A DNA stretch of 64,000 nucleotides from Sphingobacteriales bacterium 39-19 (GTDB lineage: Bacteria > Bacteroidota > Bacteroidia > Chitinophagales > Chitinophagaceae), in NCBI GenBank assembly GCA_001898465.1, contig MKTX01000001.1, positions 1 through 64,000 of the forward strand. Direction: 5' to 3'. Positions 54,205 to 63,828 of the stretch are shown piece after piece (position 1 is the stretch's first letter; each line of letters opens with the position of its first letter). Under the pieces are notes generated by a model. It searched no databases and was not told the origin of the DNA. It worked only from the letters and a program-made list of their open reading frames with translations. Position numbers and translations under genes: made by a program.

Positions 54205-54500
54205 GCCTGTTTATTTTTTATACATTCCTTTTTGCTTTTACGCCCCTTAGCAGGCTAATTTACCGGCTTCTGCCCATTCTTAGTTTTTATAAACTAATAT
54301 CAGAATAAAAAATAATTTCTTTCCACAAAAAGTGCAAAACTCATATAACCCAACAGTGTATGGGACTTTGAAATTTTACACATCCTTTTTCCACAACTGT
54401 GAATATTTAAGCCATGTAAAGTTACCATGTAAAAGATATTTTCGTTCTCCTGCTTTACTTTTTAAAAAGCTGCCTTACTAACTTAAAAATATGTTTATTT
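54205..54500. other. 296-bp divergent regulatory region before the ribonucleotide reductase gene
   Basis: The gap separates divergent dtd and nrdJ. It has a DnaA-box match TTTTCCACA (54387-54395) and a one-mismatch site CTTTCCACA (54319-54327), and a direct repeat CCATGTAAA at 54412-54420 and 54425-54433. I saw no cobalamin riboswitch B12 box and no NrdR-box pair. No ORF was recognised. Confidence 0.4.
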
Positions 54501-57500
54501 ATGTCCAAAAAAAAGCCTACTAACCAAGCCTTGCGATTTACCCGGCAATTCACCCAGGAAGGGGTAAGTCCTTACGATATGTTCCAGTATGATTATCGTA
54601 CATCTGTCATTAAAAATCCATCGGGAGAAATTATCTTCTTAATGGAGAATGTAGAAGTTCCCAAACAATGGAGCCAGATTGCAACGGATATCATTGCACA
54701 AAAGTATTTTCGTAAAGCAGGCATTCCGCAACCGGATGGAAGTACCGGGCGTGAAACCAGTGCTAAACAAGTAGCACATCGTATGGCACATTGCTGGAGA
54801 GTATGGGGTGAGCGCAATCATTATTTTGCTACCGAGCAGGATGCCCAGATTTTTTACGATGAATTAGTATATAGCATCCTCAACCAGGCCTGCGTACCCA
54901 ATAGCCCGCAATGGTTTAATACCGGCCTGTACGAAGTATACGGCATCAGCGGTAAACCCCAGGGACATTATTTTGTAGATAATAAAGATGGAATGCTTAA
55001 ACGTTCCACTTCGGCTTATGAAAGGCCACAGCCCCATGCTTGTTTTATTTTAAGTGTAGATGATGACCTGGTAAATGATGGTGGCATTATGGACTTATGG
55101 GTAAGAGAAGCCCGCATCTTTAAATATGGCAGTGGCGTAGGTACCAATTTCAGTAGCATAAGAGGCGAAGGTGAAAAATTAAGTGGCGGCGGAACCAGTA
55201 GCGGGTTGATGAGTTTTTTAAAAATAGGCGACCGGGCAGCAGGAGCTATTAAAAGCGGAGGTACTACACGGCGTGCGGCCAAAATGGTATGTTTAGACCT
55301 GGATCATCCTGAAATTGAAAAATTTGTAAACTGGAAAGTAGAAGAAGAAAATAAAGTGGCGGCCCTGATCGCTGCAGGTTATCCCAGCGATTATGAGGGC
55401 GAAGCATATCGTACAGTAAGCGGGCAAAACAGTAACAATTCTGTTCGCATTCCCAACCGTTTTTTTAAAGCCTTAGATGAAAATGGTGATTGGGAATTAA
55501 AAGCACGGAGTGATGGTCATACCATGAAAACAATAAAGGCACAAGATCTTTGGAAACAAATAAACTATGCCGCATGGCGCTGCGCCGATCCGGGAACACA
55601 ATACGATACTACCATCAACGAATGGCATACCTGCCCCGAAGGCGGCCCCATACGGGCCAGTAACCCTTGCAGCGAATACATGTTCTTAGATAATACGGCA
55701 TGTAATTTAGCCAGCGTAAACCTGCGCAAATTTTTTAATGAAGCAGATAACAGTTTTGATGTAAAGGGCTTTGAATATACCTGCCGGTTATGGACAGTGG
55801 TACTGGAAATTTCAGTATTGATGGCCCAGTTCCCATCAAAAGAAGTAGCCCAATTAAGTTATGATTACCGAACATTAGGATTGGGTTTTGCAAACCTGGG
55901 CAGCATGCTTATGGTAAGCGGAATTGCATACGACAGCGAAGAAGCCCGTGGCATTGCCGGAGCCATTACAGCAATAATGACCGGAACCGCTTATGCAACT
56001 TCAGCAGAAATGGCCGGTTTCCTGGGCGCCTTTCCCCGGTACAACTTAAATAAAAAACACATGTTACGGGTAATGCGAAACCATCGGGCCGCCGCCTATG
56101 ACGCTTCAGGTGCCTATGAAAATTTACAAATCTTACCCCAAGGCATAAATGCTAAATACTGCCCTGATTATTTATTAACCGCTGCTACCAAAGCCTGGGA
56201 CAACGCCGTACAACTGGGTGAAAAATATGGTTACCGCAATGCACAAACAACAGTTATTGCGCCCACCGGAACCATCGGCCTGGTAATGGATTGCGATACC
56301 ACCGGGGTAGAACCCGATTTTGCTTTAGTGAAATTTAAAAAATTAAGCGGCGGCGGATATTTTAAAATTATTAATCATAGCGTGCCACAGGCGCTGCGTA
56401 ATTTAAAATACAGCGAAAATCAAATTGAAGAAATTGTAAATTATGCCAAAGGGCATGCTACCTTAAAAGGAGCTCCCTTTATAAATGAACAAAGCCTGGT
56501 GCAAAAAGGTTTATTACAAACTGAAATTGATAAGCTAAATGCTGCTATGGCCACTGCTTTCGAAATCGGCTTCGCATTTAATGTATATACACTGGGCGCT
56601 CCCTGTATGGAAAGGCTTGGCTTTAAACCCGAACAATATAATAATTTTGGCTGGAGCATGCTGGAAGCCTTGGGATTTAGTAATGAAGAAATTGAAGCAG
56701 CCAATATTTATGTTTGCGGCACCATGACGGTAGAAGGAGCCCCTTACCTGAAAGATGAACATTTACCGGTTTTTGATTGTGCAAATAAATGTGGCGCCAT
56801 CGGCGAAAGATATATACATGCCCATGGCCACATACGCATGATGGCTGCTGCTCAACCTTTCTTAAGTGGCGCAATTAGTAAAACCATCAACCTGCCAAAT
56901 GAGGCAACCGAAGAGGAAATTGCAGATAGCTATCGCTTGAGCTGGGAACTGGGCCTTAAAGCCTGTGCGCTTTACCGGGATGGCAGTAAACTTTCTCAAC
57001 CCCTGAGTAATAAAAGCGACAAGAAAAAGAAATCATTAGATACCGAAGAAGCTAAATCAGAAGAACCAAATGCAGAAAATGTGCAGGAGCTTATTGTAGA
57101 TATGGCCAAACTTACCATCGACGATTTGCTGGAAGAAGTAAATAAAAGAGTACAAAACAGTGCAGACACATCATTAAAACGCCAGCTTGCCATGATTGTA
57201 GAGCGCCGTTCATTACCTGCAAAACGCCGGGGCTTTACACAAAAAGCAAAAATTAACGGCCAGGCATTGTTCTTACGCACCGGCGAATACAGCGACGGCA
57301 CTTTAGGTGAAATTTTTATTGATATGGCTAAAGAAGGAGCTACCATGCGCAGTATGCTCAACTGTTTTGCAATTGCTATTTCCATCGGTTTACAATATGG
57401 TGTGCCTCTTGAAGAATATGTAGAAAAATTTGTGTTCACCCGTTTTGAACCCGCCGGTATGGTAGACCACCCCAATATAAAAACCACCACTTCTATTATT

Positions 57501-57848
57501 GACTTTATGTTCCGGGCACTGGCTTATGAATACCTGGGCCGTACAGACCTGGTTCATGTATTAGACAAACCCGAAATTGCCAACACAGGAAATGAAGAAT
57601 GGGACATTAATACGCCCACAATTGGAGATCGTAAACCTGAGCTAAGTGAAGTAAGAATGATTCATACACAGGTTACTAAAACAAGCGCAACAGCTACCCA
57701 CAAAAGCCATGGCCTGGATGCAGTAAGCGCTGCCAATAAAAATATGCAGGGCGATGCACCGGCTTGTAATACTTGTGGGCACATTACCGTTCGTAGCGGC
57801 ACTTGTTATAAATGCCTGAACTGTGGTAACAGCCTCGGTTGTAGTTAA
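54501..57848 (+). CDS. nrdJ: Adenosylcobalamin-dependent ribonucleoside-diphosphate reductase
   Basis: 1115 residues, class II RNR without ATP-cone. The catalytic core holds NSPQWFNTGLYE (near 130-145), SNPCSEYMFLDNTACNLAS (near 390-410, radical/active-site Cys and Asn) and the late APTGTIGLVMDCDTTGVEPDF loop. A long helical insertion (about 835-900) is acidic and lysine-rich, and the C-terminus is a Cys-rich zinc-like motif with CNTCGH and CYKCLNCG. It makes dNDPs using adenosylcobalamin instead of a diiron cofactor, so it works with or without oxygen. It implies B12 uptake or synthesis elsewhere. Confidence 0.95.
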   Translation: MSKKKPTNQALRFTRQFTQEGVSPYDMFQYDYRTSVIKNPSGEIIFLMENVEVPKQWSQIATDIIAQKYFRKAGIPQPDGSTGRETSAKQVAHRMAHCWRVWGERNHYFATEQDAQIFYDELVYSILNQACVPNSPQWFNTGLYEVYGISGKPQGHYFVDNKDGMLKRSTSAYERPQPHACFILSVDDDLVNDGGIMDLWVREARIFKYGSGVGTNFSSIRGEGEKLSGGGTSSGLMSFLKIGDRAAGAIKSGGTTRRAAKMVCLDLDHPEIEKFVNWKVEEENKVAALIAAGYPSDYEGEAYRTVSGQNSNNSVRIPNRFFKALDENGDWELKARSDGHTMKTIKAQDLWKQINYAAWRCADPGTQYDTTINEWHTCPEGGPIRASNPCSEYMFLDNTACNLASVNLRKFFNEADNSFDVKGFEYTCRLWTVVLEISVLMAQFPSKEVAQLSYDYRTLGLGFANLGSMLMVSGIAYDSEEARGIAGAITAIMTGTAYATSAEMAGFLGAFPRYNLNKKHMLRVMRNHRAAAYDASGAYENLQILPQGINAKYCPDYLLTAATKAWDNAVQLGEKYGYRNAQTTVIAPTGTIGLVMDCDTTGVEPDFALVKFKKLSGGGYFKIINHSVPQALRNLKYSENQIEEIVNYAKGHATLKGAPFINEQSLVQKGLLQTEIDKLNAAMATAFEIGFAFNVYTLGAPCMERLGFKPEQYNNFGWSMLEALGFSNEEIEAANIYVCGTMTVEGAPYLKDEHLPVFDCANKCGAIGERYIHAHGHIRMMAAAQPFLSGAISKTINLPNEATEEEIADSYRLSWELGLKACALYRDGSKLSQPLSNKSDKKKKSLDTEEAKSEEPNAENVQELIVDMAKLTIDDLLEEVNKRVQNSADTSLKRQLAMIVERRSLPAKRRGFTQKAKINGQALFLRTGEYSDGTLGEIFIDMAKEGATMRSMLNCFAIAISIGLQYGVPLEEYVEKFVFTRFEPAGMVDHPNIKTTTSIIDFMFRALAYEYLGRTDLVHVLDKPEIANTGNEEWDINTPTIGDRKPELSEVRMIHTQVTKTSATATHKSHGLDAVSAANKNMQGDAPACNTCGHITVRSGTCYKCLNCGNSLGCS

Positions 57849-57875
57849 ATGCAACTTTTCGTTAGTAAGTATATT

Positions 57876-57902
57876 AAACCACCGCAAAGAGCGGTGGTTT
57901 TT
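57876..57902 (+). terminator. Terminator after nrdJ
   Basis: A perfect 10-bp stem, AAACCACCGC (57876-57885) with GCGGTGGTTT (57891-57900), has an AAAGA loop and ends in a five-T run (57898-57902). Confidence 0.85.
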
Positions 57903-58004
57903 AATATCAGCCTGTTATTACCGGCAGTTTCTTAATTAAAAAGCCACACATCGTAAACAATGCCCTGGGGTGGTTTAAAATATTCTTACTAAAGATTTTT
58001 ATTT

Positions 58005-58012
58005 TACTTTTG
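58005..58012 (+). promoter_or_regulatory. -7 box just before glyS
   Basis: TACTTTTG matches TAnnTTTG and ends 5 bases before the ATG at 58018. No -33 box seen. Confidence 0.5.
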
Positions 58013-58017
58013 CGCCC

Positions 58018-59475
58018 ATGGCAAACGAAGCAAAAAATTTCCAGGATCTTATAGCACACTGTAAAGAATATGGGTTCATATTTCAATCTTCTGAATTATA
58101 CGATGGCCTAAGCGCTGTATATGATTATGGGCAATTGGGCGCCCAACTCAAAAAAAACCTGAGGGATGCCTGGTGGAAGAGTATGACTCAATTACATGAA
58201 AATATTGTAGGCATCGATGCTGCCATTTTTATGCACCCTACTGTATGGAAAGCCAGTGGGCATGTGGACAGTTTCAGCGACCCGATGATTGATAATAAAG
58301 ACAGCAAAAAACGCTACCGGGTCGATCATCTTATAGAAGCATTTGCCGAAACATTAAGCAAAGAGGCTGCCGGTACTTTGCTTACGCAGATGGATAAACT
58401 TTTAGCCGCAGATGATTTTGCAGGAATAAAAAAATTAATTGAAGATAATAACATAACCTGTACTATAAGCAAAACCTGTAACTGGACCGATGTTCGCCAG
58501 TTTAACCTGATGTTTAAAACGGAGTTTGGAGCCGTTGCCTCGGATAATCCTGAAGATAATATAGTGTATTTAAGGCCCGAAACGGCCCAGGGAATTTTTG
58601 TAAACTTTTTAAATGTACAAAAAACAGGGCGCATGAAAATTCCTTTTGGTATCGCCCAAACCGGCAAAGCATTTAGAAATGAAATTGTAGCTCGCCAGTT
58701 TATTTTTCGTATGCGTGAATTTGAGCAAATGGAAATGCAATATTTTGTACGCCCCGGTGCACAAAAACAGTGGTTTGAATTTTGGAAGGCAGAACGTAAA
58801 ACATGGCTTGAAAATATGGGTATCCCCGCCCCAAAACTCCGCTATCACGATCATGTAAAATTAGCCCACTATGCCGATGCGGCCGTGGATATTGAATATG
58901 AATTCCCCTTTGGCTGGAAAGAACTGGAAGGCATCCATAGCCGTACTGACTTTGACCTTAGCCAACATGCCCAATTCAGCAAAAAGAAAATTCAGTATTT
59001 TGATAATGACCTTAATGAAGCCGGTAAACCTTATGGAAATTATACCCCTTATGTAATTGAAACCTCTATCGGCCTCGATCGCCTTTTTTTAACCATCATG
59101 AGCGAGGCTTATACCCAAGAAACCTGGAATAAAGAAGACGGCACAGCAGATGGCCGGGTAGTGATGCGCATACCACCCCAATTAGCACCTACCAAACTCG
59201 CCATTTTACCTCTCGTAAAAAAAGACGGCCTGCCCGAAATTGCCCGGGCATTAATGAATGATTGTAAAAACGATTTTATGTGTTTTTACGAAGAAAAAGA
59301 TGCCATTGGTAAACGCTACCGCCGTATGGATGCTATTGGTACACCCTATTGTGTTACTATTGACCATCAAACAAAAGAAGACCAAACTGTAACGATCCGG
59401 TACCGGGATACTATGCAACAAGAAAGGATTTCAATAAATGAAGTAAAGAAAAGAGTGCAGGAAGGGATTTCCTAA
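58018..59475 (+). CDS. glyS: Glycyl-tRNA synthetase (homodimeric type)
   Basis: 485 residues, matching alpha2-type GlyRS of many Gram-positives and Bacteroidota. ELYDGLSAVYDYGQLGAQLKKN near the start, motif 2 with YLRPETAQGIFVNFLN (about 183-198) and FRNEIVARQFIFRMREFEQMEM, motif 3 VIETSIGLDRLF, and an anticodon-binding domain from about residue 385. It charges tRNA-Gly. Monocistronic, with a -7 box 5 bases ahead. Confidence 0.97.
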   Translation: MANEAKNFQDLIAHCKEYGFIFQSSELYDGLSAVYDYGQLGAQLKKNLRDAWWKSMTQLHENIVGIDAAIFMHPTVWKASGHVDSFSDPMIDNKDSKKRYRVDHLIEAFAETLSKEAAGTLLTQMDKLLAADDFAGIKKLIEDNNITCTISKTCNWTDVRQFNLMFKTEFGAVASDNPEDNIVYLRPETAQGIFVNFLNVQKTGRMKIPFGIAQTGKAFRNEIVARQFIFRMREFEQMEMQYFVRPGAQKQWFEFWKAERKTWLENMGIPAPKLRYHDHVKLAHYADAAVDIEYEFPFGWKELEGIHSRTDFDLSQHAQFSKKKIQYFDNDLNEAGKPYGNYTPYVIETSIGLDRLFLTIMSEAYTQETWNKEDGTADGRVVMRIPPQLAPTKLAILPLVKKDGLPEIARALMNDCKNDFMCFYEEKDAIGKRYRRMDAIGTPYCVTIDHQTKEDQTVTIRYRDTMQQERISINEVKKRVQEGIS

Positions 59476-59486
59476 AACCGGTATCC

Positions 59487-60245
59487 TTAACCATAGAGTT
59501 CCTGGTGAATGGCTTTTTTATCGTAGCCCAGGCTAAGAATCCTTTGTTTGGCTTCATCTACCATATTTTTCCAGCCGCACAAATAAAAATGAGCAGGGTT
59601 TAGTTCGCCTCCATTTTGTTCTTTCTGCTTGATGCATAACGCTTCATATTGTGCATGCACATATCCAAATTTTACAAACTCATCATGAGCATGTGGCTCT
59701 TCCCGGGAATAAACCGAATAAAAGAAAAAGTTTGGGTCTTTTTGCATCAGGGCTTTTAATTCATCATTATACAAAGCATCGGCATATTTTCTGCAACCAA
59801 AAATGAGATGTATGTTTTTATGCGGTATTTTATTATTGATGATATGGTGTATCATACTTCTAAAAGGAGCAATACCGGTACCGGTGCAAATCAAAAATAA
59901 ATCATGATCTAAATTTTCAGGCAATGTAAATACACCCACCGGGCCACGGTAATTAATTTCGGTTCCTACTGATGATTCATTAAACAAATAAGGGGTTCCC
60001 TTACCCGCTTCATTTAATACAATGCAAAGTTCAAATTCATTATTCCCGCCCGGCCAGCTGGCAATGGAATAGCTGCGCCAGCGCTTATTGGGCTTATCAT
60101 CAATGGGCAGATCGAGGGTTACAAACTGGCCGGGTTTAAAATTAAAATCAGTAAGTTCAGGTACTTCCATAAAATACCTGCGGGTATTATGGGTTTGCTG
60201 TTCCACACGTTTTATGATTGCTTTACGCCATGGTTCAAGAGCCAT
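59487..60245 (-). CDS. Ferredoxin-NADP reductase-like flavoprotein
   Basis: 252 residues from the ATG at 60245 (MALEPWRKAI); an ATG at 60287 and a GTG at 60305 are alternatives that add an unlike N-terminus. FAD-binding RSYSIAS (57-63), then LFLICTGTGIAPFRSMI and HLIFGCRKYADALY for NAD(P)H, and a C-terminal FYLCGWKNMVDEAKQRI. It moves electrons between NADPH and ferredoxin/flavodoxin or haem partners; the exact partner is unknown. It is divergent from mfd. Confidence 0.88.
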   Translation of the reverse strand: MALEPWRKAIIKRVEQQTHNTRRYFMEVPELTDFNFKPGQFVTLDLPIDDKPNKRWRSYSIASWPGGNNEFELCIVLNEAGKGTPYLFNESSVGTEINYRGPVGVFTLPENLDHDLFLICTGTGIAPFRSMIHHIINNKIPHKNIHLIFGCRKYADALYNDELKALMQKDPNFFFYSVYSREEPHAHDEFVKFGYVHAQYEALCIKQKEQNGGELNPAHFYLCGWKNMVDEAKQRILSLGYDKKAIHQELYG

Positions 60246-60335
60246 ACTTGATAATTTACTGTAAGATAATAAAAAACTTTTGCCCATACTTAAATACCGG
60301 GGCACACTGGTTTCTCATAACCCACTTGCTTTACT

Positions 60336-60343
60336 TACCTTTG
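60336..60343 (+). promoter_or_regulatory. -7 box just before mfd
   Basis: TACCTTTG, followed by CAGCCGC and the ATG at 60351. It fits TAnnTTTG exactly and predicts a leader of zero to a few bases. Confidence 0.55.
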
Positions 60344-60350
60344 CAGCCGC

Positions 60351-63300
60351 ATGAACCTGGATGTGTTGATGAATTTTTACAGGAATGATTCCCGCTGTAA
60401 CCAAATTGCAGAAGGCCTTCTATTGCCCCAACATACCCATTTCCATCTTTCCGGATTACAAGGCAGTATTTCACAGTTTATAATAGCTTCTGTTTTAGAG
60501 CATCCTGCGGCAGCCCATTTTAATCATTTAGTAATATTAAAAGATGCAGAAGAAGCGGCTTACTTTCAAAATAGTTTGCAGAATATTACCCATGCATTGG
60601 ATATTTTTTATTTCCCTTCTTCCTTTAAAAATAAAAAAAATTTTCACCTTCTCAATAGCAGCCACGTAATGCTGCGAACCGAAGCGCTAACCAAAATAGC
60701 GGCAGGCGGCAATAAAAAAATATTGGTAACCTACCCCGAAGCATTGCATGAAAAAGTAGTGATCCCAAAAACACTTACTAAAAATATAATAAGTATTAAG
60801 CAGGCCGATGAGCTTAACCTAAACCTTTTACTGGAAACCTTTATACAACAGGGTTTTGTAAGAACCGATTTTGTGTACGAACCCGGCCAATTTGCTGTAA
60901 GAGGGGGCATTTTAGATATTTACTCATTTGGAAATGAAAAGCCATACCGTATTGAGTTATTTGGGAATGAAGTGGACAGCATTCGGATTTTTGATCCCGA
61001 AACCCAGCTAAGTGAACGAAAATTATTACAAGTAAATATTATCCCCAATGTAGAAACCCAATTTGATGCTTCAGAAAAAGTAGGGTTGCATGAGTTTTTA
61101 CCAGAAAATACACTGGTATGGATGGATGATTGGGTTTTTATAAAAGAAAAAATACAACAACAGGAAGAAGATTTTGAAATCATGCTCAGTTCTGCTTTAC
61201 TTCCTGCAGCGGAAACAGATAATGAAACTGAGGCACTTCATATAAAGCAAGAAACATCACAGGCAGATTTTATTCCCGCTACGGCATTAGAATCTTCCTT
61301 TTTTAAAATGAAAACTGTGGAGTTTGGAAATAAACCATTTTATGCCCCCCTTACCCGGCATGAACATGCCTTTCATTTTCATACCATAGCGCAGCCTGCA
61401 TTTAATCGTAATTTTAATTTACTCATTAGTAACCTGCAGCAATATGAAAAAGAAAAATACAATATTTTCATTTTTTCCGAGAACCCAAAACAATTAGAAA
61501 GGTTACATAGCATATTTACCGATCTTAAAGCTGAAGTACAGGTAACTCCTATTCCCGAATCGATACATGAGGGTTTTATTGACAACGACAATAAACTGGT
61601 ATGCTATACTGACCACCAGGTTTTTCAACGCTATCATAAATACAAAGTAAAACAGGCTTTTAGTAAAAATAAAGCGCTTACCTTAAAAACATTAAGAGAA
61701 TTACAACCCGGCGATTATGTAACCCATATAGATCATGGCGTGGGCGTATATAGCGGGCTACAGAAAATAGATGCCAATGGGCGTGTACAAGAGGCGGTTC
61801 GCATTCAATATAAAGATGGCGACTTATTATATGTAAACATTTCATCCCTGCATAAAATAAGTAAATACAGTGGCAAAGAAGGAACGGTTCCAAAAATGAA
61901 TAAGTTGGGCAGTGATGTTTGGGCCCGCTTAAAAGACAAAACCAAAAAACAGGTAAAAGAAATTGCCATAGATTTAATAAAACTATATGCCCAGCGAAAA
62001 AGCCAGCATGGATTTGCTCATAGTGCAGATAACTACATGCAAACAGAACTGGAAGCAAGCTTTATTTACGAAGATACCCCAGACCAGGCCCGGGCCAGCG
62101 AAGAGGTGAAAAAAGATATGCAAAAAGATTCACCTATGGACAGGCTGGTGTGTGGTGATGTGGGTTTTGGTAAAACAGAAATTGCTATCCGTGCCGCCTT
62201 TAAAAGTTGCAGTGATGGCAAGCAGGCTGCCGTGCTGGTGCCTACTACCATTTTGGCTTATCAGCATTATAAAACCTTTAGCAGCCGATTAAAAGATTTT
62301 CCTGTAACGGTAGATTTTATCAATCGTTTTAAGTCAGCAAAAGAAAAAAAATTAACACTTCAAAAATTAGCAGCAGGAAAAATTGATATTATCATTGGTA
62401 CGCATGCATTGCTGGGCAAAGAAGTAAAATTCAAAGACCTGGGTATTATGATTATTGATGAAGAACAAAAATTTGGTGTAGCTGCTAAAGAAAAATTAAA
62501 AGAACTAAGAACTACTGTAGATTCATTAACACTTACTGCCACGCCTATACCCCGCACATTACAATTCAGCCTGATGGGTGCCAGGGATTTAAGTATTATT
62601 AATACAGCCCCTCCCAACCGGCAGCCTATACAAACCGAATTAATGGTTTTTAATGAAGATGCTATAAGAGATATTATTTATTATGAAACTGAAAGAGGGG
62701 GCCAGGTTTTCTTTATTCACAACCGGGTAAATGGTTTACAGGAAATGAAAACACTTGTGCAAGGCCTTTGCCCCGACCTGAGCATTGCCGTTGCTCACGG
62801 GCAATTAGAGGGCGCCAAACTAGAAGATACCATACTTGATTTTATGGAGCGCCGTTACGATGTATTAATTTGTACCAATATTGTAGAAAGTGGTGTAGAT
62901 ATTCCCAATGTAAATACAATCATCATCAATAATGCCCACCAGTTTGGATTAAGTGATTTACACCAGTTGCGGGGCCGGGTAGGACGCAGTAATAAAAAGG
63001 CTTTCTGTTATTTAATGGCGCCCCCATTAAGCACTTTACCCGCCGATAGCAGAAAAAGATTAACCACATTAGAACAATATAGTGACCTGGGCAGCGGTTT
63101 TCAAATAGCCATGCGAGACCTGGATATCAGGGGTGCCGGCAATTTACTGGGTGGCGAGCAAAGTGGTTTTATAGCCGAAATTGGCTTTGAAATGTATCAA
63201 AAAATATTAGATGAGGCTATCCGGGAGTTAAAGAGAAAAGAATTTAAAGAGCTGTTTATAGAAGAAATTCAACAGCAGGATGATTTTGTAAAGGAATGCT

Positions 63301-63764
63301 CCATAGATACGGACCTGCAAATTTTAATACCCGATAGTTATGTAGAAAGCATAACAGAAAGATTAAGTTTATACAGCCGTTTAGATAATTGTAATAATGA
63401 AGAGGAACTCCGGGAATTTCATGATGAACTTATTGACCGGTTTGGGCCCGTTCCCCGGGAAGCGGAAGATTTATTTACCACCGTTCGTACCCGGGAAATA
63501 GCAGTTGCCCTGGGCTTTGAAAAAATATTTTTAAAAAATGAAATACTTAAATGCTTTTTTGTAAGTAACCCCGACTCTCCCTATTTCCAGGGCGAAGTGT
63601 TTAACGGCATCTTACAATTTTTACAAACAGGAACCAATAAAGCCCACCTGAAACAAGTGGGTAAACATGGCATCCTGGTAGTGGAAAAAATTAAAGATAT
63701 GGACGCCTTATACCAGTTTATTTTAAAGATAAAAAAATCGATTCCTATTTTAAATCCTTCATAA
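60351..63764 (+). CDS. mfd: Transcription-repair coupling factor Mfd
   Basis: 1137 residues. UvrB-homology N-terminal region (about 1-330, with the conserved FAVRGGILDIYSFG near 182-195), RNA-polymerase-interacting domain with GDYVTHIDHGVGVYSG (about 453-468), RecG-like translocase with Walker A GDVGFGKT (about 602-609), DEEQ (about 703-706), TATPIPRTLQF and QLRGRVGRS, and a C-terminal TRCF domain. It removes RNA polymerase stalled at lesions and recruits UvrA; uvrC is encoded 26 kb away. The first ATG directly after the -7 box is the natural start. Confidence 0.97.
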   Translation: MNLDVLMNFYRNDSRCNQIAEGLLLPQHTHFHLSGLQGSISQFIIASVLEHPAAAHFNHLVILKDAEEAAYFQNSLQNITHALDIFYFPSSFKNKKNFHLLNSSHVMLRTEALTKIAAGGNKKILVTYPEALHEKVVIPKTLTKNIISIKQADELNLNLLLETFIQQGFVRTDFVYEPGQFAVRGGILDIYSFGNEKPYRIELFGNEVDSIRIFDPETQLSERKLLQVNIIPNVETQFDASEKVGLHEFLPENTLVWMDDWVFIKEKIQQQEEDFEIMLSSALLPAAETDNETEALHIKQETSQADFIPATALESSFFKMKTVEFGNKPFYAPLTRHEHAFHFHTIAQPAFNRNFNLLISNLQQYEKEKYNIFIFSENPKQLERLHSIFTDLKAEVQVTPIPESIHEGFIDNDNKLVCYTDHQVFQRYHKYKVKQAFSKNKALTLKTLRELQPGDYVTHIDHGVGVYSGLQKIDANGRVQEAVRIQYKDGDLLYVNISSLHKISKYSGKEGTVPKMNKLGSDVWARLKDKTKKQVKEIAIDLIKLYAQRKSQHGFAHSADNYMQTELEASFIYEDTPDQARASEEVKKDMQKDSPMDRLVCGDVGFGKTEIAIRAAFKSCSDGKQAAVLVPTTILAYQHYKTFSSRLKDFPVTVDFINRFKSAKEKKLTLQKLAAGKIDIIIGTHALLGKEVKFKDLGIMIIDEEQKFGVAAKEKLKELRTTVDSLTLTATPIPRTLQFSLMGARDLSIINTAPPNRQPIQTELMVFNEDAIRDIIYYETERGGQVFFIHNRVNGLQEMKTLVQGLCPDLSIAVAHGQLEGAKLEDTILDFMERRYDVLICTNIVESGVDIPNVNTIIINNAHQFGLSDLHQLRGRVGRSNKKAFCYLMAPPLSTLPADSRKRLTTLEQYSDLGSGFQIAMRDLDIRGAGNLLGGEQSGFIAEIGFEMYQKILDEAIRELKRKEFKELFIEEIQQQDDFVKECSIDTDLQILIPDSYVESITERLSLYSRLDNCNNEEELREFHDELIDRFGPVPREAEDLFTTVRTREIAVALGFEKIFLKNEILKCFFVSNPDSPYFQGEVFNGILQFLQTGTNKAHLKQVGKHGILVVEKIKDMDALYQFILKIKKSIPILNPS

Positions 63765-63784
63765 AAAACGGCTACATCATTAAA

Positions 63785-63807
63785 AAGGCTCCTAAAAAAG
63801 GAGCCTT
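63785..63807 (-). terminator. Terminator for the small gene at the right edge
   Basis: AAGGCTCC (63785-63792) pairs with GGAGCCTT (63800-63807) around a 7-base loop; on the minus strand the T run TTTTT-A follows. It also sits just past the mfd stop, but the plus strand lacks a T run. Confidence 0.75.
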
Positions 63808-63828
63808 GCATAAAATAAATTTAAAAGA

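Noticed and set aside
54205..54500. Possible cobalamin riboswitch before the B12-dependent reductase
   Set aside because: I could not find the conserved B12 box or the extended paired core in either strand; only short repeats and DnaA-like sites are present.
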